Assembly: GCA_021812925.1 (NCBI GenBank)
Contig: JAKAMK010000042.1
Coordinates: 1 to 6,956, forward strand
Direction of reading: 5' to 3'
Origin: a bacterium
Lineage (GTDB): Bacteria > Patescibacteria > Paceibacteria > UBA9973 > UBA2103
DNA: 6,956 nt
The position numbers were made by a program, and so were the translations under genes. Positions 1 through 5,000 of this stretch are shown here, piece after piece. A model generated the notes under the pieces. That model was not told the DNA's origin. It did no database searches and saw nothing but the letters and a program-made list of their open reading frames with translations. Every line of letters starts with the position of its first letter. The first letter of the stretch is position 1.

Positions 1-1
1 A

Positions 2-23
2 GGTCCCACATGGGGTGCGGACC
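2..23 (-). terminator. Weak hairpin downstream of rpiB, at window edge
   Basis: GGTCC at 2-6 pairs with GGACC at 19-23. CAC (7-9) and GTG (15-17) can extend the stem past a bulged C at 18. It begins about 29 bases after the rpiB stop codon, where a terminator or 3' end-stabilising hairpin would sit. No T-run follows within the window, so an intrinsic terminator is not shown. The loop region includes TCCCACATGG (4-13), which is identical to part of the right arm of the hairpin at 2014-2042, so the two may belong to one family of intergenic palindromes. Confidence 0.3.
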
Positions 24-52
24 GAAAGGACGAGGGGTCGAGCGCCCGGGTG

Positions 53-541
53 CTAGAACTTCGCGATGCGGCGCGCGTGGCGCTCTTCGCCCGAGAACGG
101 AGTCGAGAGGAATCGGCGCACAGCCTCGCGCGCTTCGTCGTCCGAGACGAAGCGCGCGCCTAACGAGAGGACGTTCGCGTCGTTGTGGATGCGCACCGAC
201 GAGATGACATCGAGCGTATCACCGTCCTCGTCCATCTGCGGACGCGGCGCGGCACCGTAGAAGACCGCGGCGCGAATCCCCCGCACGCGGTTCGCGCACA
301 TGGCTTCGCCCTGCCCGCTCCCACCCAGGATGATGCCGAAGGCGCGGGCGGCTTCGCCGCCCGCGTTCTCTTCCGCGACCTTTTGGGCGCACGGCGTCAC
401 GTAGTCCGGGTAGTCGTCGCCCGGGCTGAGCGCGTGCGCACCGAGATCCTCCACGTCGTGGCCGAGCTCGCGCGCGTACGCGACGAGCTTCTCTTTCAGC
501 TCGAACCCGGCGTGATCGGAAGCGAAATAAATGCGAGTCAT
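53..541 (-). CDS. rpiB: Ribose-5-phosphate isomerase B (RpiB/LacA/LacB family)
   Basis: The 162-residue protein should interconvert ribose-5-phosphate and ribulose-5-phosphate in the cytoplasmic non-oxidative pentose phosphate pathway. The N-terminal ASDHAGFELKEKL (residues 7-19) carries the Asp9-His10 pair of the family. The phosphate/anion loop and catalytic-base region is GGSGQGE (73-79). The base position holds Glu79, as in the mycobacterial-type enzymes, not the Cys of the E. coli type. HNDANVLSLGAR (119-130) and FSGEERHARR (149-158) are the conserved C-terminal motifs, including the phosphate-binding arginines. It is longer than the usual 140-150 residues because of a loop of roughly ten extra residues, rich in Asp, around 97-113, between GIRAAVFYG and the HND motif. 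The ATG at 541 is chosen because the family signature starts within a few residues. There is no Shine-Dalgarno sequence, and the start codon lies inside the left heptamer array, 20 bases after the preceding stop. The stop is TAG. RpiB versus a LacA/LacB-type sugar-phosphate isomerase cannot be fully separated here. Confidence 0.93.
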   Translation of the reverse strand: MTRIYFASDHAGFELKEKLVAYARELGHDVEDLGAHALSPGDDYPDYVTPCAQKVAEENAGGEAARAFGIILGGSGQGEAMCANRVRGIRAAVFYGAAPRPQMDEDGDTLDVISSVRIHNDANVLSLGARFVSDDEAREAVRRFLSTPFSGEERHARRIAKF

Positions 542-571
542 ACGTCAATAGTCATGAGTCATTAGTCACGA
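537..571 (+). repeat. Left heptamer array, five tandem GTCANNN units
   Basis: GTCA recurs with an exact 7-base period at 537, 544, 551, 558 and 565. The three remaining bases of each unit vary (TAC, ATA, TGA, TTA, CGA). The array covers the rpiB start codon (539-541), the whole spacer, and the stop codon of the four-helix-bundle gene (562-564) with its last codons. On the coding strand each unit reads as a TGAC heptamer. It is in inverted orientation to the array at 914-941. Confidence 0.85.
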
Positions 572-921
572 ATCCTTTGCGTGCTCTGTAACAATTTTAC
601 CAGCATAGCCGAAACCTCGCGTAGCGTTGAGTTTACCACTTCGGTACGCAGTGACGGATACACTTCCTTGGCAATCACGAGCTGGGTTTCGAGCTCTGCT
701 GCAGAACCGATAGCGATACGTACGAATTGCGCGAAATCTTTCTTGGTTCCCCGCTTGCTGCCCTCAGCGAGATTCGATGGAATCGAGACGGCAGCGCGCT
801 GCATTTGACTACCGAGTCCGTACTGCTCGTTCTTGGGTAGCTTCGCGGTGAGAGCGTAGGTTTCCTTTGCAAGCACGATTCCCTTTTGCCATACGATGAG
901 ATTCCGGAACCCCTGACCCAT
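562..921 (-). CDS. Four-helix-bundle protein, S23/23S rRNA intervening-sequence family
   Basis: The 119-residue protein is full length for this family (about 110-130). Family signatures appear in order: FRNLIVWQK (5-13); EQYGLGSQMQRAAVSIPSN followed by LAEG (32-54); and FAQFVRIAIGSAAELETQL (63-81). The rest is a C-terminal amphipathic helix. It should fold as an all-alpha bundle and act in the cytoplasm. The molecular function is not known for stand-alone copies; relatives are encoded in 23S rRNA intervening sequences, and the Avd accessory proteins of diversity-generating retroelements share the fold. The ATG at 921 is chosen because the conserved block starts at residue 5; extending the frame upstream would overlap gap and add unrelated residues. 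The gene starts 10 bases after the gap stop and ends 20 bases before rpiB. Both ends lie in heptamer arrays, and no Shine-Dalgarno sequence is visible, so translation may depend on coupling to gap. Its base composition is nearer half GC than that of its neighbours, consistent with acquisition. Confidence 0.9.
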   Translation of the reverse strand: MGQGFRNLIVWQKGIVLAKETYALTAKLPKNEQYGLGSQMQRAAVSIPSNLAEGSKRGTKKDFAQFVRIAIGSAAELETQLVIAKEVYPSLRTEVVNSTLREVSAMLVKLLQSTQRIRD

Positions 922-941
922 GACGTATGACTTATGACTGC
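914..941 (+). repeat. Right heptamer array, four tandem TGACNNN units
   Basis: TGAC recurs every 7 bases at 914, 921, 928 and 935, with variable tails CCA, GTA, TTA and TGC. The bases at 907-913 (GAACCCC) resemble a further decayed unit. The array contains the start codon of the four-helix-bundle gene (919-921), the 10-base spacer, and the stop (932-934) and last two or three codons of gap. It is inverted relative to the array at 537-571. Seven is not a multiple of three, so the periodicity cannot come from a repeated peptide. Confidence 0.8.
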
Positions 942-1942
942 TGGCTCGCTTTGAGCGCGTGCCGCACGAGCGACTCGGTGTACCCCATCTCGTTGTCATA
1001 CCAGGCGAGGACCTTCACGAGGTTGCCGCCCACGACGCGGGTCATGCCGAGGTCGGCGATGGATGCGAAGGGCTCACCCACGATGTCGGAAGAGACGAGC
1101 TCGTCGTCGGTCGTCGCGAACGTGCCGTTCCAGCGCGGGTCCTGGGCAGCTTTCCGGAGGATATCGTTCACCTCCTCCGCGGTGGTATCGCGCTTCGCGA
1201 TGAACGTCACGTCCGCGATGGACCCCGCGGGCACGGGCACGCGGAGCGAGATGCCGTCGAACTTTCCGTCGAGGGGCGGGTACGCCTTCGTGACCGCGAT
1301 CGCGGCGCCGGTCGAGGTCGGCACGATGTTCTGCGCGCCCGCGCGTCCCTCCTTCATGTCCTTCTTCGCAGGACTATCGACAATGGACTGGCTCGCCGTG
1401 TACGCATGGGTCGTCGAGAGGATGGCCTTCTCCATGCCGATAGTCTCGTCGAGGATGGCGATGACGGGCGCCGACGCGTTCGTCGTGCAGGACGCGTTAC
1501 TCGTCACCGCGCAGGTGCCGAACTTCTCCTCGTTCACGCCCATGAGGATGGTCGCCCCCAGGGACTCGTCGCCCTTCGCGGGCGCTGAGATGACCACATG
1601 CTTCGCGCCCGCCGCGATGTGCTTCTGGGCATCTTCGTACTTCGTGAAGAATCCGGTACTCTCGATGACGACGTCGATGCCGAGCTCCTTCCACGGCAGC
1701 TGCGCAGGATCCTTTTCCTGGAGGAACCTCACCTCCTTGCCATCGATCACGAGGTTGCCGTCTTTCACCTCGACTGAGAACGGCGCGCGCTTGTACACCG
1801 TGTCGTACTTCAAGAGGTACGCGAGGTTCTCGAGAGAGCCGAGGTCGTTGACCGCGACGAGTTCGACGTCCCGCCCATAGCTCCGCCGCACGAACGCGCG
1901 ACCTATCCTGCCAAATCCGTTGATTGCGACCCGTACTGCCAT
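932..1942 (-). CDS. gap: Type I glyceraldehyde-3-phosphate dehydrogenase
   Basis: The 336-residue enzyme oxidises and phosphorylates glyceraldehyde-3-phosphate to 1,3-bisphosphoglycerate in cytoplasmic glycolysis. The Rossmann NAD-binding motif is INGFGRIGR (7-15). Asp33 after the second strand is the usual mark of NAD preference. The active site is SNASCTTN (148-155) with the nucleophile Cys152, and the partner His179 lies in TTHAYT. PTSTGAA (208-214) and Arg234 in SLRVPVP form the phosphate sites, and WYDNEMGY (314-321) holds the cofactor-contacting Asn317. The segment after the active-site helix reads VDSPAKKDMKEGRAG (188-202), where many bacterial enzymes have a DGPH-type, arginine-rich version. 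The ATG at 1942 is supported by the Rossmann strand starting at residue 3. It is preceded by a short pyrimidine-rich leader without a Shine-Dalgarno sequence. The final residues (QQS) and the TAA stop overlap the right heptamer array, so the native C-terminus may have been altered there. It is probably the first gene of a gap/four-helix-bundle/rpiB unit. Confidence 0.97.
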   Translation of the reverse strand: MAVRVAINGFGRIGRAFVRRSYGRDVELVAVNDLGSLENLAYLLKYDTVYKRAPFSVEVKDGNLVIDGKEVRFLQEKDPAQLPWKELGIDVVIESTGFFTKYEDAQKHIAAGAKHVVISAPAKGDESLGATILMGVNEEKFGTCAVTSNASCTTNASAPVIAILDETIGMEKAILSTTHAYTASQSIVDSPAKKDMKEGRAGAQNIVPTSTGAAIAVTKAYPPLDGKFDGISLRVPVPAGSIADVTFIAKRDTTAEEVNDILRKAAQDPRWNGTFATTDDELVSSDIVGEPFASIADLGMTRVVGGNLVKVLAWYDNEMGYTESLVRHALKASQQS

Positions 1943-2013
1943 AGGAAATAGTGATTAGCTAGAAAGCCTTTCCAGTCTACACCCCGATTCGACCCTCCCT
2001 ATCCACACCCCAC
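1943..2013 (-). promoter_or_regulatory. gap leader and probable promoter region
   Basis: This is the only spacer between the fibre-gene hairpin and gap, so a promoter for the gap unit is expected here. The 40 bases nearest gap are AT-richer than the rest of the window. I find no convincing -35/-10 pair; TAGACT, read on the minus strand at about 1974-1979, is at best a weak -10-like hexamer. A small dyad, GAAAG-C-CTTTC (1962-1972), lies just upstream of the start codon and could be an operator or chance. Confidence 0.25.
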
Positions 2014-2042
2014 CCATGTGGGATGTCTGACATCCCACATGG
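2014..2042 (-). terminator. Perfect 13-bp hairpin after the fibre gene
   Basis: CCATGTGGGATGT (2014-2026) and ACATCCCACATGG (2030-2042) are exact reverse complements separated by a 3-base loop, CTG. The hairpin begins two bases after the fibre-gene stop codon on the minus strand, the right place for a 3' end or terminator. No T-run follows on the minus strand, so it may act as a transcript-stabilising hairpin or a REP-like palindrome. It also separates the fibre gene from gap. Ten bases of the right arm recur at 4-13. Confidence 0.55.
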
Positions 2043-2044
2043 AA

Positions 2045-5000
2045 TTAGATAGCGGGAGTTGACGTGGCGGTGGTTGAGGAGGTCGCCGTGAGAGTTGAGG
2101 AAGCTGTCGAGGAGGCGGTCGAGGTCGGCGCCGGCGCGACGACGGAGACGGTGCGCGTCGCGGTCGTGGTGTTCCCTGCCGAATCCGTCACCGAGTACGT
2201 GAGCGTGTAGCTGCCCACGGTCGAGGTGTCGACCGTGCCGGTCACGACAATCTTGCCCGTCAGGTCGCCGTCAACCGAGTCGGTCGCGGTCGCGCCCGGG
2301 TCGGTGAACGCCGTGCCCTCGGTCACCTGCATCGAGGTCGAGCCGTTCAGGATGATGACCGGCGGCGTCGTACTCGCGGTCGCCGGAGTCGAGGTCGCGG
2401 TAGGAGGCGTCGTGGTCGCGTCCGTGATGGTGATGCTCGAGCTCGTCGAGGTCGCCGTGCTCGGCGATGTAGAGGCCGTGCCGCTCGCATTCGTGTTTCC
2501 TGACACCTGACCGCTGACCCCTGACCCCTGCGTGCTCACCGTCCCATCCGGATTCCCGACGATGACCGAGCGGATCACGGTGAAGGTCTGCCCCGCGCTG
2601 TCGATCATGCGGTACGTGATGAGGTAGGTGGTCGGCGCGGTCGTGTCTACCGTAGGCGCGCTCGCGCCCACGTCCACGCCGTTCACGAAGTACTCGATCG
2701 GGTCGGTACTGCCGTTCTTGTCTATCGCGGTCACGCCCGGGTCCGTGTACGTCGCGCCCACCGAAAGGTGCACCGGATTTGCGCCCTGGAGCGTGAGCGA
2801 GGAGGTGCCGCTCGCCGGCGTCGTCGTGCCCGTGCCGCCCGCGCCGGGAGCGGGCGCGGGCGTCCCCGCCTCCGTCTCCACGATGAAGTAGTCGAAGGTG
2901 ACCGCCACGGTCGTGGTCGCGTCGAGCGCCACGCGGAAGCTGCCGTTCACCTTGTCCGCGAGGTACCATGAGCCCGACACCGGAGAGGTCATGGTCACGA
3001 ACACCTTCGAGGTCGGCTGCACGAGGGAATTCGTCACCGTCACGCTCGCCTCTCCGGCAGCGATGGTGCCCGAGCCTGCAGACGACTGTCCGGACGCGTC
3101 GGTCGTCGCGACGAACTGATTCGCGGCGATCGAACTCAGGGCGAGGAAGCCGTTCTTCACCGTGATGCCGAGCTGCGCGAGCACGTTCGTGAGCGAGGTG
3201 GTCGAGAGCGAGAACGCTACCGGTGAGCTCGTGCTCATCGCGACCGAGCCGTTCTCGAGAGCCGTCACACGCTTCTCGAGCGAGGCGAGCTCGACCGTGT
3301 TCGCATCCACCTTGCCCGCGAGCTGCTGCACGCCGGTGAGCGTAAAGGTCGCGAGCTTGTAGAGGTCGATGCCCTTCCCGTCCGGCGAGGCGATCTGTGG
3401 GGCGATCTGGTCAACGTCTTCCGCGATGAAACCGAGATGGAGCGGGTCCTGCGACGGCTCGATGTTGTAGTGGTAGGTTGCGGCCTTGAGCTGCATGAGT
3501 TCCGCGAGGGTCGAAGAGGCCTCATCCTGTGTGAGGTAGTTGATGTCGTACTTCGCGCTCCGGGTCGAGGTGTTCACGAAGGCGATAGCGCCCACGTCGC
3601 CCGCGACCGTGAGTGTGTGGTTCGGCGTCGTCGTGCCGATGCCCACGTTCCCCGACGCGTCGATCGTGATGGCCGGCGTCGAGGTGCCCTCGTACCACGA
3701 GGCCACCGACGAGGTCGCCGTCGTCGCGAGATTCTCAAGCGTGAACGCCGAGTCAAGCTCCTTCACCGCGCTCACGGTCGGTGCGATGAGGCCGGTGTAG
3801 CCGAGCGTGTACGTGCCATCCGGCGTGTACTGCGTCGGGTCGCGGAGCGACACGAGCGACGGATACACCGTCTGCACAGCCTGTGCGATGAAGCCGTACT
3901 GGAGCGTCGTCGTGCTCAGGTCGAGGCCGTCCTTGTAGTAGAAGGTCACCGGAGCGAGCGCTCGGAGGTCCGCGAGAGAGGTCGTGCCGGTCATGGGAGT
4001 GATGTCCTGCTTGATGCGGTAGTCAGACGGCGTGCCGCAGATGATACCGCCACCCGCACCGGTCTGGAGGGCGTTGCCGCCGTTACAGGCGGTGACGCCC
4101 GAGAGCACCCCCGTAGTCATTTTCACGCTGCCGTTCACGGTAAGGGCTGACGAGGACAGCGTCGTCGTATCGATGCCCACGTAGCCGGTCGAGCCCTGGA
4201 AGTACGCGATATTACCGCCCTCGCCATTGTCGATGTAGAGGTCGCGGTACTGTGTCGTGCCGCCGGCGTAGCCGCGGTAGTTGATATATCCGGCCGTAGC
4301 GCCGTTATAGTTGTTGCCGAACCACATCTCGTTGCTGTTGCCCATGCTGATGCCGTAGCCGCTGCTTGAGTTGACAGTAAGGTTGCTGGTCACGTTGACG
4401 CTACCCGTGCCGTTCGGCTCAAGATCGAGGTTTTGGTTCGTGTTGTAGGTGTGGACTATCGCGTCGCCCGAGCCGCCGTATCCCATGTACGCGGCATTGT
4501 AGTAGAGTTGCCCACCGTCGTACACCAGGAGGTCCCAATTGCCGTTATTCAACGCGTCGACACCCCAGCCGGACGCGTTCACGTTCCCGAACTTATCGGT
4601 CGCCGTGTTTGTGCTGTAGTAGTAGCCGGACGTCCGCGTGCTGCCGCTGACGTCAAGCTTGTAGCTTGGATTACTAAGTCCAATACCGACACTGCCGGCG
4701 TTGTCTACGATACCCTCGGCGTAATTATTATCTGGGGCAATAGTGAGCATGGTCGCCGTGGTACCCCCGTCTGCGATAATCTTCCAAATGTTTGTGGCGG
4801 AACCACTGATGTCGATACCAATACCATCGTTCCAGCTGCTTCCAGACTGATTAATGGTGAGCCGCTGCGCTGGACTCGTCGTATCAATACCCACGTAGCC
4901 GGTCGACAGCGCCGAAAGCACGTCCGTACCTCCCGGTGCAAGTGTGAGACGCGGATTCGGTGATGTTGAGTTACCGTTTGTCGCGATGCCGTAAATATTT

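Larger units (their letters stand above)
537..941 (-). mobile_element. Candidate small element: four-helix-bundle gene between inverted heptamer arrays
   Basis: This 405-bp unit consists of one small gene bounded by two 7-base-period arrays in opposite orientation, GTCANNN units on the left and TGACNNN units on the right. A perfect 12-bp inverted repeat, AGTCATACGTCA at 536-547 and its complement at 921-932, lies within the ends. The interior is visibly less GC-rich than gap and rpiB on either side. The unit splits what would otherwise be a simple gap-rpiB junction. It contains no transposase, recombinase or reverse transcriptase, and I see no clear target-site duplication outside the arrays. 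If it moves, it must use an enzyme supplied in trans, or the small protein itself has an unknown role. Mobility is inferred from architecture only; a fixed repeat-flanked gene is the alternative. Confidence 0.4.

Noticed and set aside
537..571. CRISPR array
   Set aside because: The units are 7 bases and directly contiguous, with no spacers and no cas genes.
537..941. Diversity-generating retroelement with the bundle protein as Avd and the fibre as variable protein
   Set aside because: No reverse transcriptase and no template/variable repeat pair are visible, and the small protein matches stand-alone S23-type sequences. It could only be revived by flanking sequence.
537..941. 23S rRNA intervening sequence
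   Set aside because: The gene lies between protein-coding genes, with no rRNA sequence in the window.
922..999. N-terminal extension of the four-helix-bundle gene to 999
   Set aside because: It would overlap the gap coding region, and the added residues match nothing in the family; the conserved block starts right after the ATG at 921.
927..1880. Long plus-strand open frame opposite gap
   Set aside because: It is a high-GC antisense shadow of a certain gene. Its translation is Ser/Ala/Arg-rich with no recognisable motif.
3437..4150. Plus-strand open frame, Arg/Val-rich, opposite the S74 domains
   Set aside because: Its biased composition is typical of an antisense shadow, and the minus-strand frame encodes clear S74 domains.
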